A DNA stretch of 64,000 nt from Ensifer sp. LC163 (GTDB lineage Bacteria > Pseudomonadota > Alphaproteobacteria > Rhizobiales > Rhizobiaceae): positions 124,001 to 188,000 of the forward strand of contig NZ_MBSS01000001.1 of the NCBI RefSeq assembly GCF_001695855.1, read 5' to 3'. Within the stretch, counting starts at the first letter, position 1. Each line of letters begins with the position of its first letter. This document shows, in pieces, positions 31,926 through 40,630 of this stretch. A model generated the notes under the pieces. That model was not told the DNA's origin. It did not search any database and worked only from the letters and a program-made list of their open reading frames with translations. The translations under genes and the position numbers were made by a program.

Positions 31926-32014
31926 ATACATAACACTTTCAAATCGCAGCATAATTTATCCGTTCGATCGATCCCGATTTTTAGGAATTATGCGAAGAAT
32001 AAGACGGGTGTCTG

Positions 32015-32575
32015 ATGATCCAGAACGCAGTCAGAAGGTTGAAGACCATTTTCACGCCGCGGCTCTCGGCCGCAAACGTCTCGCCAAGGTTGCTCGAACT
32101 CGCCACGTCAGGAAATCTCGAGGCCCAGGCGGTGCTTGGAGACATCTATTTCAACGATGGCCGCGAGGAGCATTACGCCGCATCCTATCTCTGGAACGGG
32201 CAAGCCGCCCGTCAGGGCCATGCCGCATCGCAAGTCCGCCTCGCAACGATCTATCACAAGGGCCTCGGCATCGAGCCCGACCCGCAGGAGGCGTTTCGCT
32301 GGTGGCGCAGCGCTGCGCGCAAGGGTCATCACGGCGCCCGCCAGGCGATCGACCGTCCCCATCAGGGCGAGAGCAGCGCCGAACTGAACACGGCACCAGC
32401 CGGCTTCTGGGCGGCAATCCATCCCAGCGGAAGACACGAAAGACCAACCGAAGACATGCCGGCGGAGAACCTGTCAAATCAGGCGCGTGAGATGGCCGAA
32501 GACGAGCAGAGAATGCCGGGCGCGGTTGAGCGCAGCGAGCGACCCGCGAGAGCATCGCGCACCCGATTCCGTTGA
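32015..32575 (+). CDS. Sel1-repeat protein
   Basis: 186 residues. Two or three Sel1-type helical repeats are clear: 'LLELATSGNLEAQAVLGDIY' with 'FNDGREEHYAASYLWNGQ', 'AARQGHAASQVRLATIYHKG' with 'LGIEPDPQEAFRWWRSAARK', and 'GHHGARQAIDR'. Sel1 repeats form alpha solenoids that bind proteins, often in envelope or signalling roles. There is no clear signal peptide. The C-terminal 70 residues are polar and disordered. Gene orientation is opposite to the late phage genes, and the product is not a known phage function. Confidence 0.8.
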   Translation: MIQNAVRRLKTIFTPRLSAANVSPRLLELATSGNLEAQAVLGDIYFNDGREEHYAASYLWNGQAARQGHAASQVRLATIYHKGLGIEPDPQEAFRWWRSAARKGHHGARQAIDRPHQGESSAELNTAPAGFWAAIHPSGRHERPTEDMPAENLSNQAREMAEDEQRMPGAVERSERPARASRTRFR

Positions 32576-32716
32576 CCCATATCAGCGCGGGCAAGAATCC
32601 CGCGAGCCTCGAACTTGTCGGGCTCTCATATCGATCGGCCCTGAAAATCGCCCGACGAGCAGCGTGTGCGGGTTGCGACACGCCTGGCGCCAGATGTTCG
32701 CGGAAGGCGGTAGACA

Positions 32717-32823
32717 CTACAGCGCCGCGCGTCAAATATGACGCGCAAAGGACGCTGTAACGCCTTAAATCTGCTGCATAATTTTCTCCTTAAATCGATT
32801 CCGATTTAAGGAATTATGCAGTA
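32717..32823 (+). repeat. RIME-type element A
   Basis: 107 bp with two palindromes: 'acagcgccgcgcgtc' / 'gacgcgcaaaggacgctgt', then 'ctgcataatt...ccttaaatcg' / 'cgatttaaggaattatgcag'. This matches the rhizobial intergenic mosaic element as I recall it. Five further copies are in this window. Confidence 0.85.
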
Positions 32824-32941
32824 GGGCGGACGAGCCGCCTGTCCCGCCGAAACAAAAAAGGCCGCTTCGATTGCGAAACGACCATCCTGTAATATCCTTA
32901 GCCCGCTTCCGGACGCATGGCAACCCCCTCGGACAAAATTT

Positions 32942-32956
32942 GTTCTGGCTTTGTTC
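32942..32956 (-). promoter_or_regulatory. SOS (LexA) box without an intact target gene
   Basis: GTTC-TGGCTTT-GTTC (plus-strand reading). On the minus strand it is followed by 'gagggggttgccATG' and a six-codon ORF (MRPEAG) at about 32906-32918 that stops at once. It looks like the promoter and start of a lost SOS gene. Confidence 0.6.
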
Positions 32957-33391
32957 GGTTTTTCTCGAACATTGCCCCCCGCCTTCGGATGTGATCTTCC
33001 TTCACCGATCGCCGGCGCATTCGGCCGCGGCGCCAGGACACTCCGGTTATCGCCCCGCGGATCCTTTCCTGCGTCGGAACCGCTAAACTGTGGCCCGGCA
33101 TTGCCGCCTCGCCGCGCACTTCCCCGGGAATAATGTATATTAGCATCTCGATATCCGCATCGGGCTGCCGCGGCGCACCGGCCAGATAGCGGCTCGTTCG
33201 AACCGGAACTGGCGCCTCGTCCCGGACAGCCAACAGAGCGGGCGGTCGCCGGGCGGCAAAAGGAAGATGTGACGCCGACACAAATCACCTGCGTGGCCAC
33301 GACGGCTGCGCCAAGTCAGGCCCGCATAACGTCAAGGCGCATCGCTTTACCGCCGGGAGGGCGGGTAGCGCCTATAGAATGGGAGGAAAAC

Positions 33392-33529
33392 ATGAACCAT
33401 CCTTTCCTGATCCTCACCCTCGTGATCGCGCTGTTCTCGCTTGGCGCCTGCACCAGCGCGCAGCCGAGCCGAAATGCCGGCTCCGCGCAGAGCGAAGGCA
33501 GCCGCGACAGCGGCGGCTCCGGCTACTGA
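33392..33529 (+). CDS. 45-aa lipoprotein (entericidin-like size)
   Basis: ATG 33392 with GGGAGGA at the right distance. The product 'MNHPFLILTLVIALFSLGAC' has a lipobox (LGAC) with Cys at residue 20. The mature part is 25 residues of Ser/Gly-rich sequence ('TSAQPSRNAGSAQSEGSRDS'). It would be a small outer- or inner-membrane lipoprotein. The upstream region 33300-33390 probably holds its promoter. Confidence 0.7.
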   Translation: MNHPFLILTLVIALFSLGACTSAQPSRNAGSAQSEGSRDSGGSGY

Positions 33530-33540
33530 ACCGCCGTGCA

Positions 33541-33647
33541 CCTATTGCATTACTTCTTAGGTCCGGATCGGGTTTTGAGAAAATTATGCAAGAAATTTAA
33601 AGCGTTACAGCCCCTTTTGTGCATCACAATTGACGCGCAGCGCCGCA
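33541..33647 (-). repeat. diverged RIME-type element, reverse orientation
   Basis: On the minus strand the order of both palindromes is kept (acagcgt... then ttatgcag), but many positions have changed. Recognisable parts are 'aaaattatgca', 'atttaaagcgttacag' and 'ttgacgcgcagcgc'. Confidence 0.65.
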
Positions 33648-33879
33648 ATGCGTCTCGCGCGAATGTCGGCGACGGTTTCGGGACGACGACATGCATGACA
33701 TGGGCGCAAAGCGCGTTGCATGGTCCGGTTCTCAGGCGACGTGTTTTTGGGACGCCGGAACAATGTAGGTGCCGGCCTCGTTGCACGTTCGGGTTTGAGG
33801 ACTCCGGTTCTCGCGAGCGTGCGCATATTTGGTTGTGCGCGTCCGATTGTGTTATCATCCCCGTCGGGAGGAGAATGTC

Positions 33880-34014
33880 ATGGAGAATTTCTTCGCACTA
33901 CTCGCCGTTGTCGTCGGTTCCGCCGTGCTGGGGCTTGCCCTCGCCTACGGCATGCGCCGCCAGAAGGAAGCGCACCGCCCACCCGAACATGACGACGCCC
34001 GACTGAAGTTCTAA
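33880..34014 (+). CDS. 44-aa single-pass membrane protein
   Basis: ATG 33880 with GGGAGGAG upstream. 'MENFFALLAVVVGSAVLGLA' forms one transmembrane helix near the N-terminus, followed by a charged tail 'YGMRRQKEAHRPPEHDDARL'. Small proteins of this kind are common beside envelope genes; no specific role can be given. Confidence 0.55.
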   Translation: MENFFALLAVVVGSAVLGLALAYGMRRQKEAHRPPEHDDARLKF

Positions 34015-34211
34015 ACCCGCCACAGCTTTCCGGTAAATCAGGTACACGGTCGAGGCTTCCGCGCGCGCCTGCCCCGTCAAAGGTGAGAGCTCGGCCGGCA
34101 TCGATGCTCACCTGGCGATCAGGAATGAGCGAGAAGCGCCCAACGGTCTTTTGAGGGACGACAGCCTTCCCAATCCGTGGCTTGCAGGCCAGGTGGAGCG
34201 CCGTGCAGGAA

Positions 34212-34239
34212 GCCCGCCGGCCAATTGCGACCGGCGGGC
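34212..34239. terminator. GC-rich hairpin between convergent genes
   Basis: Stem GCCCGCCGG / CCGGCGGGC with a 10-nt loop. It lies between the end of the plus-strand small membrane gene and the minus-strand BA14K gene, with a weak T-rich tail on the minus strand. Likely a bidirectional terminator. Confidence 0.55.
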
Positions 34240-34248
34240 CTGATCACC

Positions 34249-34770
34249 TCAATAATACGGCGAGTAGCACTGCTGCCGCGGGCCGCCATAGGGCTGGAAC
34301 GAGTTGTCCCAGGCGCGGTAGGAGCGGTAGCGATCATAGCACCAGTTGGTGTGCCGCGGGTTCACGCCGGATTCGACGCGGCGCGGCGGCGCGGCGATCG
34401 CACCGCCGATGATGGCGCCGGCGCCGAAGGCTGCCAGCGGATACCACCAGCCGTCATTGTGACGACGATATCCGTCGCGATAACCGCGATAGCCGCGGTG
34501 TCCGTTGTACCAGCCATAGCGGTATCCGCCACCGCCATGCCAGCCCGGCCGTGGGCGGTAGCCGCCGTGCCAACCCGGACGCGGCCGATATCCGCCATGG
34601 TTCCAGCCTGGCCGTGGCCGATGCCTGTCGCCGCCCCATTCGCGATATTGCACCCTATCGACGTCGCTCTGCTGCGCCAGCTGAACCGCTGCAACCGGCA
34701 CGGCATTCGCAGGCGCGTAGCTCGTCAGAGCCGTCACCGCCGCAAGGATCACAATGCCTATCTTCTTCAT
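34249..34770 (-). CDS. BA14K-family secreted protein
   Basis: 173 residues from ATG 34770. Signal peptide '[20 protein letters not shown]' (cut near ANA). Then come repeated Gly/His/Arg/Trp-rich units ('[20 protein letters not shown]'), a hydrophobic '[20 protein letters not shown]', and the BA14K C-terminus '[20 protein letters not shown]' and '[14 protein letters not shown]' with its paired Cys. BA14K proteins are envelope-associated, lectin-like proteins of Rhizobiales. A second, truncated BA14K gene lies at 49509. Confidence 0.85.
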   Translation of the reverse strand: MKKIGIVILAAVTALTSYAPANAVPVAAVQLAQQSDVDRVQYREWGGDRHRPRPGWNHGGYRPRPGWHGGYRPRPGWHGGGGYRYGWYNGHRGYRGYRDGYRRHNDGWWYPLAAFGAGAIIGGAIAAPPRRVESGVNPRHTNWCYDRYRSYRAWDNSFQPYGGPRQQCYSPYY

Positions 34771-35180
34771 CTCGACACCTATCCGTTTCGAATAGGTGCA
34801 AGCTATGCCCCCTTGACGTGAACCCATGGTGAATGCGCCCTTCGTCATATTAGCATGTAAAAACATAGCGATATCGATGACAGCTGACTTCACCCGGAAC
34901 CCGGCGCGGCGCGGTGGTCGATCTCGCTGCCCGCGTATCTTGCCACCCGCGGCAGGCGACATATCTTTGCGAAGAGGCCTTCTCCGCGCTCGCCGGCGAT
35001 ACCACCTGAGCACACGGCCAGGCGTTGCAGAAACTCTGCGCTCCCTCTTTGCGTGGGTTCACGTCGAGGCCACGACGGGTTGCGGAAAAAAGTTTGGGCA
35101 CAATGTCGGCCCCACCGTGGCCCGTTCGTCATTCAAGCAGAGGGGCCGCCGTGGCTTCGTCGATCAAAGGAGAAAAGACC
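34771..35180. other. divergent intergenic region
   Basis: No gene seen. It should hold the promoters of the BA14K gene (minus) and the YCII gene (plus). Frames here are short shadows. Confidence 0.5.
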
Positions 35181-35603
35181 ATGCGCGTGATAGTTATGGT
35201 GAAGGCGACCGAGGATAGCGAAGCGGGCAAGATGCCCTCGACCGAGCTGCTGGAAGCCATGGGAAAGTTCAACGAAGAGCTGGTCAATGCCGGCATCATG
35301 CTGGCGGGCGAAGGCCTGCACCCCTCGTCCAGGGGCAAGCGCGTCGCCTTCGACGGCGCAAGCCGCCTTGTTATCGACGGCCCTTTCACCGAGACCAAGG
35401 AACTGGTCGCCGGCTTCTGGATCTGGCAGGTCAAGGACATGGACGAGGCCATCGCCTGGGTGAAGCGCTGCCCCAACCCGATGCCGGGCCCAAGCGAGAT
35501 CGAAATCCGCCCGGTCTTCGAGGCGGCCGACTTCGGCGACGCACTCACCCCGGAGATCGCCGAGCTGGACGACCGCCTGCGCGAACGCATCGGCGGCAAT
35601 TGA
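35181..35603 (+). CDS. YCII-related (DGPF domain) protein
   Basis: 140 residues from ATG 35181 (AAAGGAGA upstream). The start 'MRVIVMVKATEDSEAGKMPS' and the motif 'VIDGPFTETKELVAGFWIWQ' with 'MDEAIAWVKRCPNP' are typical of DGPF/PhnB-like YCII proteins, which often occur beside ECF41/42-type sigma factors. A truncated ECF-type sigma gene is present at 48908, 13 kb away. The biochemical role is unknown for the family. The gene is intact and has host-like codon use. Confidence 0.85.
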   Translation: MRVIVMVKATEDSEAGKMPSTELLEAMGKFNEELVNAGIMLAGEGLHPSSRGKRVAFDGASRLVIDGPFTETKELVAGFWIWQVKDMDEAIAWVKRCPNPMPGPSEIEIRPVFEAADFGDALTPEIAELDDRLRERIGGN

Positions 35604-35771
35604 GGTCGTCTACTACAGGCAAAGCATTGCGGGGAGCCGGGGTTCCGACGAAGCCCGGCTCTCAACGCTGGCAATGACCCCGTCACCTTTGCGGGGGGTG
35701 TTACGCCAACCAATCATTGGTACAGAGTTCTCAGGATTAAGCGCCAGGCGGCAAGCGAGTTCCGTTGTTCC

Positions 35772-37175
35772 TCACTGCATCAGCGTATTCTTGTAGATGA
35801 TGCCGTCCTTCATGATGATCTTGAAGTTGTTGGCGGGGTCGGCCACCAGGTCGATGTTCTCCAACGGATTGCCATCGACGAGCAAGAGATCCGCAAGCGC
35901 GCCTTCCTCGATCACGCCGAGCTTTCCCGGATAGGGATTGCGCGGACCGGAAAGCGCCAGCAATTCCGCATTGGTTCCGGTCGCCATGGAGAGGGCTTCG
36001 GCAGGCGTGTACCAATGCGTGAGCGAGGCCAAGATTGCCCCCTGCTGCTGTGCCAACGCGCGGGAGAACAAGACATCGGTGCCCCACGCCGTCTTGATCT
36101 TGTACTTCTTTGCCAGATCGTAGGCTCTGCCGATGCCGGGCCACACCTCATCCGCCTTGGCCCGCTCGACTGAGCCCTGCGGAAAGCCTTGCCTCAATAG
36201 GTCGGGAAGCGGCTGCAGGCTTAGCCAAATGCCCTTCTCGGCAATCAGCTTGGCGCTTTCCTCGTCCATGAGGAAGCCGTGTTCGATACACTTCACGCCG
36301 GCTGCAATCGCTGTTCTGATGGCATGCGGAGTGAAGGCGTGCGCGGCGACGTAGGTGCCCCAATTGTCGGCTATCTCAACCCCGGCCCGCAGCTCAGCCT
36401 CGGTAAACGTGGTAACTTCGAGCGGGCTGTGAGGTGACGACACCCCGCCGCCCGCCGTCATCTTGATCAGCGCCGCCCCCTGCATCAGTTGCTCACGGAC
36501 CCGCATGCGCACCTCGTCGGGACTGTCGACCACCATGCTGCCGCCGATCTGCTCCATGCGGGTGAGCGGGCCGCCGATCGTCCGCGGCAGGTCGGTGAGC
36601 TGGCGGAAATCGCCATGCCCGCTGGTCACGGTGAGCATGGCGCCGGAGGGGTAGATGCGCGGTCCGTCGACGACACCAGCGTCGATCGCGCGCTTGAGAC
36701 CGAACACCGGTCCGCCCACATCGCGCACGGTGGTGAAGCCGCGCATCAGCGTGTCCGTCGCCTCGTCGCCAGCCACAAGATTGTTGAAGCCGACGTCGCC
36801 GAACGCCTCGGCCGGAGTGGGCCGAGCCAGCATTGCGTGCCAGTGCGCATCGATCAGGCCCGGCATGAGCGTTCGGCCGTTCCCGGCAATGCGCTGTGCA
36901 CCCTGCGCCTCGACAGGGCCTGTTGAGATGCGAGCGATCACATTGCCTTTGACCAGCACATTCGACGCAGCGGAAAGTGAGGTGGCGCCTTTTCCATCGA
37001 AGATGCGGACGTTTTCGAAAAGGACGTCATCCGCCCTCGCGGCCGGGCAAACCCCGAGCACCAGAGCTGCCACAAGCCACCGTCTGCTGGACAGCACCAT
37101 CTTGAAAGCTGTGCGGGCATAAGCGTGCACCGCTGCGGCGTGCGACAAGGCACGCGCCGCAAACGTGGCTTTCAT
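35772..37175 (-). CDS. secreted metal-dependent amidohydrolase
   Basis: 467 residues from ATG 37175 (GGAG), with a hydrophobic export segment 'RRWLVAALVLGVCPAARA' after a long N-region. The amidohydrolase metal site is visible: 'MPGLIDAHWHAML' (the HxH motif here is H-W-H), a Lys in 'ALIKMTAGGG', later His residues in 'VAAHAFTPHAI' and 'CIEHGFLMDEE', and the catalytic Asp in 'TAWGTDVLFS'. It resembles the imidazolonepropionase-like/Xaa-Pro dipeptidase branch. The substrate is unknown. It is isolated between the YCII gene and phage early genes. Confidence 0.8.
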   Translation of the reverse strand: MKATFAARALSHAAAVHAYARTAFKMVLSSRRWLVAALVLGVCPAARADDVLFENVRIFDGKGATSLSAASNVLVKGNVIARISTGPVEAQGAQRIAGNGRTLMPGLIDAHWHAMLARPTPAEAFGDVGFNNLVAGDEATDTLMRGFTTVRDVGGPVFGLKRAIDAGVVDGPRIYPSGAMLTVTSGHGDFRQLTDLPRTIGGPLTRMEQIGGSMVVDSPDEVRMRVREQLMQGAALIKMTAGGGVSSPHSPLEVTTFTEAELRAGVEIADNWGTYVAAHAFTPHAIRTAIAAGVKCIEHGFLMDEESAKLIAEKGIWLSLQPLPDLLRQGFPQGSVERAKADEVWPGIGRAYDLAKKYKIKTAWGTDVLFSRALAQQQGAILASLTHWYTPAEALSMATGTNAELLALSGPRNPYPGKLGVIEEGALADLLLVDGNPLENIDLVADPANNFKIIMKDGIIYKNTLMQ

Positions 37176-37362
37176 CAACTCCTGCGATTCCAAAGATTTG
37201 ATACGCACGGCGGTTCTCCGACCTTGAGGAAGGGATGGGTCGTGGCAAGAGAGAAAGTCGTAGCATCCATTGCGATAGGGCCAAGGCGCGAGCCACCGCT
37301 CGTCCATGCGATTGCACGGCCACGTTCGCAGTCAGGCCGATCGCAAGCGGCACGAAACAATA

Positions 37363-37396
37363 TCAACGTCTGCTTGTAGGAACAAGCAGACGTTGA
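37363..37396. repeat. perfect 15-bp inverted repeat with 4-nt loop
   Basis: tcaacgtctgcttgt - agga - acaagcagacgttga. It lies between the amidohydrolase promoter region and the phage gene at 37532. There is no T run, so it is not a standard terminator. It could be a protein-binding palindrome, a cruciform, or the scar of a small element. The rest of 37176-37531 holds no gene. Confidence 0.75.
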
Positions 37397-37531
37397 GGAC
37401 GCAAGCCGAAGCTCGCCTTGGCCACAAGGGCGAGAACAGGGAGAACGGAGCCACTCCCAGGCATTCTCAGCAATTACCGGCAACCTGAAGCGGCCCTGCC
37501 AGAGGCCGCGCCCTCGGCAATCGGCTCGCGT

Positions 37532-38137
37532 TCAAACCGCTTCCTTCTCCCTGGAAAGCCCAAGGTGCCAGTGCAGTTCGGTCAGGCCGCGCTTCAGCCA
37601 GGCCAGTTGCGGTTCCGGCATGGTGCGCAGCACCTCGTAGTCCATGACGCAGACGTTGAAGACCGTGGTCTTCACCCGCGGCCCTTCCGGCAGTTTCAAA
37701 AGCACGCCCTCGAGCTCCATCATCCGGTTGGCCGCAGCCCTTGCTGCCCGCGTGCGCTCGGCGGTCGTCTCGCCTTCAAAGCCCTTGACGCTGAACAGCG
37801 ACTGCGCCCTGACACTGGGAAAGGGAATGCCGGTCAGGCTGTAGTAGCGCGCCATCTGCCGGGCATATTCGTCGCCCGCCTCGCGCTCATGCGCGGTGAG
37901 CTTGCCGTCGAGAAACATCCGGCCAAGCGTGTAGCCGGCAAACGGGCTGCCGGCATCCACGCCCTTGGCGCCTGAGAAATGCATGCGCTGCCGCGCCGCG
38001 ATAGCGACGGAGCGCACTTCCCTTTCCGTTTCGCCATGCTTGATCTGCCCGCCGGGATAGCGCGCCACGTCGGCCTTGCGCGGCCGGCCCGCCTTGCTTG
38101 CCCGCTTGATGCGTATGCGTTCCGCCTTGGATGTCAT
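37532..38137 (-). CDS. phage early-region protein, unknown function
   Basis: 201 residues; ATG 38137 with AGAGGA. Very basic N-terminus ('MTSKAERIRIKRASKAGRPR', 'KADVARYPGGQIKHGETERE'), then helical segments 'GYTLGRMFLDGKLTAHEREA' and 'RTRAARAAANRMMELEGVLL'. It resembles hypothetical proteins found just before terminase genes in rhizobial prophages, and the basic start suggests DNA or RNA binding. It is separated from the terminase by 6 kb of cargo here, so the order was probably once contiguous. Confidence 0.6.
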   Translation of the reverse strand: MTSKAERIRIKRASKAGRPRKADVARYPGGQIKHGETEREVRSVAIAARQRMHFSGAKGVDAGSPFAGYTLGRMFLDGKLTAHEREAGDEYARQMARYYSLTGIPFPSVRAQSLFSVKGFEGETTAERTRAARAAANRMMELEGVLLKLPEGPRVKTTVFNVCVMDYEVLRTMPEPQLAWLKRGLTELHWHLGLSREKEAV

Positions 38138-38393
38138 CGTCCTCTTTCCTTCTCTTGGTCTGCGTTCCATAGGCCGCGCTCGTCCGCCCGAGGGCCGGAG
38201 TCCGGTTGCGGCGATGCCAATGCCCGTTCTGAAAATGTTTGTCTGTCGGTGCGCGCCCCGTGCGGCGTGCGGGCACACGCCGCCTTTCCCTTGCGGCTCG
38301 CAACCACGACGATCCGCCACCCAAGGCCGACCGTCCCATCGCCACCGATCATGATCGCCCCTGCCCCTGGCCATGACCCTTCGGTCGTAGCGC

Positions 38394-39008
38394 TCAGGTT
38401 CCGGCACATCGCTTCGCCCTGCCCTTGTTGACCGCGTGCAGCACCGAGGTGTGGTCGCGCCGGAAGATGCGGCCGAGCGCCGGCAGCGACAGGTCCTCGC
38501 GCTCGTCGTAGACCGCCGCCATGCAGCGATGGCGCGGCTCCACCAGCCGGCGCTCCCGGCGAACCCCGATCACATCGGCCCAGCCGATGCCGGGATAGGC
38601 AAGCAGCACCTCCTCGACGATTTCGCGCACCGGCCGACGGCTGAAGAGACCGCCCTCGCCGCCAGCGCCCGTGCCGCAGAGCAATTGCGCCTGCGAAAGG
38701 ATGCGCGCTTCGGCATCGGCAAGCGCAAGCTCCAGCTCCAGCACCCGCAAGCGCTGCGCCTTCACATGCGCGCTCAGCGCGCCGAGCAGTTCGTCAGGCG
38801 TCGGGACCTGCTGTGGTTCGTCCTGCCCGGCACTGGCGGTCGCCGCACCGCCTGCGATCTGCAGGACGTCCGGTGCCCACCCGGCACTCGGCCTGCCATG
38901 TCCGCCGTGGGCGGCGATCGCATCGCTTGCGGTTCCATCCCTTGCGGCTCCATCCAGGGCGCGCAGTCCCGCCAATTGCATCGTCGAATGTCTCGTTTCA
39001 GGCTGCAT
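38394..39008 (-). CDS. DnaA domain-IV-like DNA-binding protein
   Basis: 204 residues from ATG 39008, which overlaps the upstream stop by 11 bp. The C-terminal ~85 residues match DnaA domain IV: 'VREIVEEVLLAYPGIGWADV', 'RHRCMAAVYDEREDLSLPAL' and 'GRIFRRDHTSVLHAVNKGR', the DnaA-box recognition helix (DHTSVLHA). The AAA+ module of DnaA is absent; in its place are ~110 residues of low-complexity and coiled-coil sequence ('RVLELELALADAEARILSQA'). It may bind DnaA boxes at a phage origin or modulate host initiation. Confidence 0.8.
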   Translation of the reverse strand: MQPETRHSTMQLAGLRALDGAARDGTASDAIAAHGGHGRPSAGWAPDVLQIAGGAATASAGQDEPQQVPTPDELLGALSAHVKAQRLRVLELELALADAEARILSQAQLLCGTGAGGEGGLFSRRPVREIVEEVLLAYPGIGWADVIGVRRERRLVEPRHRCMAAVYDEREDLSLPALGRIFRRDHTSVLHAVNKGRAKRCAGT

Positions 39009-39684
39009 CGCTCGTCCCCTCCATGGTGAAATTTGTTGCCGCACCGCGCCCTGCGCGGTGGGCCGTGTCGCGCTCCAGCCTCACCCGAAAGGCGCGCTGC
39101 TCGTTCGTGACATCGGCGGTATCGGGAAGGTCGAGCATCCGGGCCAGCGCGCCGGCCCGCTCGACCGAAGGCGTTTCCCCCGGCATGGGCGCTACCGCCT
39201 TGGCGGCGGTGTGCTCGGCGCGAAACTGCCGAAGCCGCACCCTCACCCGCTCGCGGATCTCGGGCGAGCGCTCGGCCACGTTCAATGTCGGATTCAGCGC
39301 CTCGGCGAGGTCGCGTCTGCGGGCCAGCTCGGCGCGGGTCGCCGCCGCCTCGCTCTTGGCCAGCGCCGCCAGCACCGGGGGCTTGGGAATGGTGCCCAGA
39401 AGCACGTTGGCGTTGGCGGCATAGTCGCCGCGGATCAGCTTCTGCGTCGCCGCTGAAAGCCCGCAGGCAGGCACCCCTGCCAGCGCATATCGGTAAACCG
39501 GTAGAAGCTTCCCAGGGTCGATGCCCTGCGGCATGGTCATGCCGGCGGTCTGCATCGCGTTGAGGCTGCGCAGGATCGCATCGTCGCTTGCCGGCGCCAG
39601 CCGGTCAGTGAGCGCGGTAATCTCCCGGCTCAAGGTCGAAAGTCGGTTGCGTGTTGATAAGGTCGTCATTGTCTCGGTTTCCAT
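38998..39684 (-). CDS. phage early protein, unknown function
   Basis: 228 residues; Met 39684 or 39669. Helical and Ala/Arg-rich: 'LSREITALTDRLAPASDDAI', 'YRYALAGVPACGLSAATQKL' and 'RSPEIRERVRVRLRQFRAEH'. The first 80 bp overlap the end of the upstream gene in another frame. No family was recognised. Location between two replication-type genes suggests a role in phage DNA replication or its control. Confidence 0.6.
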   Translation of the reverse strand: METETMTTLSTRNRLSTLSREITALTDRLAPASDDAILRSLNAMQTAGMTMPQGIDPGKLLPVYRYALAGVPACGLSAATQKLIRGDYAANANVLLGTIPKPPVLAALAKSEAAATRAELARRRDLAEALNPTLNVAERSPEIRERVRVRLRQFRAEHTAAKAVAPMPGETPSVERAGALARMLDLPDTADVTNEQRAFRVRLERDTAHRAGRGAATNFTMEGTSDAA

Positions 39685-40282
39685 TCAGTTCTCGCTCTAT
39701 CGCTTGTCGGCATTCCCGCTGGTGGCGGGCAAAGGCGCTTTCGCGTGGCGGCGCCTGCGGCCGGTGACTGCTGCGCGGCCTTGCGGCGTTGCGCATCCAG
39801 TTGCGCCAGGTGGCGAGCCAGTCGAGCTTGGCCGCGTCCCGTCCGGATTTTGCCGTCCAGTAGTCGCGGAATTTTTCAAGCTCCAGCTCCGTCTCCGCCG
39901 CGCCGAAGCCCAGCCGGATGGCAAAATCGCGGTCCGGCTCGAATTGCTCGGGAAGGCGCATGGCCCGCCTGCCGCCTGGCACAAGGCGCGATGGCGCAGG
40001 GGCCTGGGTCTTGCGCGATGGCGCGGGGGCTTGGGTGTTGTCGGGAGAGTTAATTTCTTTAGGGGGTGTGGGGGACCTTTCTTTATCAGAGAGGGGCACC
40101 GTCGCCGTGACGGCTCGTGACGTCACGTGAGCGCGGCGGCGCTGTTGCCGTTCGCGATCGCTCGCCCGACGCTTTTCGATGTCCGATTGCTGACCGGCTT
40201 CCGCCGCGCGCACGGCGCACAGGATCATTTCCGGCGTCGCGCCGCATAGAACCAGAGCCTCGACGATCAACGTGATCCGCAT
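39605..40282 (-). CDS. phage replication-type protein (DnaT/DUF1376-like)
   Basis: 225 residues; ATG 40282. Basic linker in the middle ('RERQQRRRAHVTSRAVTATV', then 'DNTQAPAPSRKTQAPAPSR', a tandem peptide duplication). The C-terminal domain 'LPEQFEPDRDFAIRLGFGAA', 'ELELEKFRDYWTAKSGRDAA' and 'KLDWLATWRNWMRNAAR' is the DnaT-like primosomal module found in many phage replication initiators. It probably recruits the host helicase. The 3' end overlaps the next gene by 80 bp. Confidence 0.7.
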   Translation of the reverse strand: MRITLIVEALVLCGATPEMILCAVRAAEAGQQSDIEKRRASDRERQQRRRAHVTSRAVTATVPLSDKERSPTPPKEINSPDNTQAPAPSRKTQAPAPSRLVPGGRRAMRLPEQFEPDRDFAIRLGFGAAETELELEKFRDYWTAKSGRDAAKLDWLATWRNWMRNAARPRSSHRPQAPPRESAFARHQRECRQAIERELNGNRDNDDLINTQPTFDLEPGDYRAH

Positions 40283-40285
40283 CGC

Positions 40286-40630
40286 CTAGACCTCGACCGT
40301 CAAGGCGAGCGCCACGCGGCCGAAGCAACCGGCTTGCCGCCGCGGCAAGAGCTGCTGCACAAATCTGTTGATCCGGCCCGCACACGAGCACCGTCGAGCG
40401 AGCGGGACGCGCCTCGCCAGGACCACTGCCACCGGCGAAAACGCACAACAATCCCCCCGCACAACAGCAGCAAGCACACTGCCCCATCGCGAAGATCGCA
40501 CAGCCACGTCGCGCCGGCCGCGCTTGCCCCGGCACGAACGAGAGGTCGAGCCGTTGGCGCACTCCGCCACGCCTTCTTCTGCCGAGGGGTATGGCGCACA
40601 GAAAATTCTCTGCAAATTCACAACAGGCAT
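40286..40630 (-). CDS. possible small ORF before the replication gene
   Basis: 114 codons from an ATG at 40630, ending 3 bp before the next start. Composition is Arg/Cys/Ala-rich ('RSCRGKRGRRDVAVRSSRWG', 'AGRINRFVQQLLPRRQAGCF'), and other frames through the same DNA are equally open, so coding status is doubtful. The tight spacing to the replication gene is the only argument for it. Confidence 0.3.
   Translation of the reverse strand: MPVVNLQRIFCAPYPSAEEGVAECANGSTSRSCRGKRGRRDVAVRSSRWGSVLAAVVRGDCCAFSPVAVVLARRVPLARRCSCAGRINRFVQQLLPRRQAGCFGRVALALTVEV

Noticed and set aside
32806-33300. 164-codon minus-strand frame upstream of the small lipoprotein
   Set aside because: Low-complexity composition, contains a diverged repeat end and an SOS box, no start signal; treated as non-coding.
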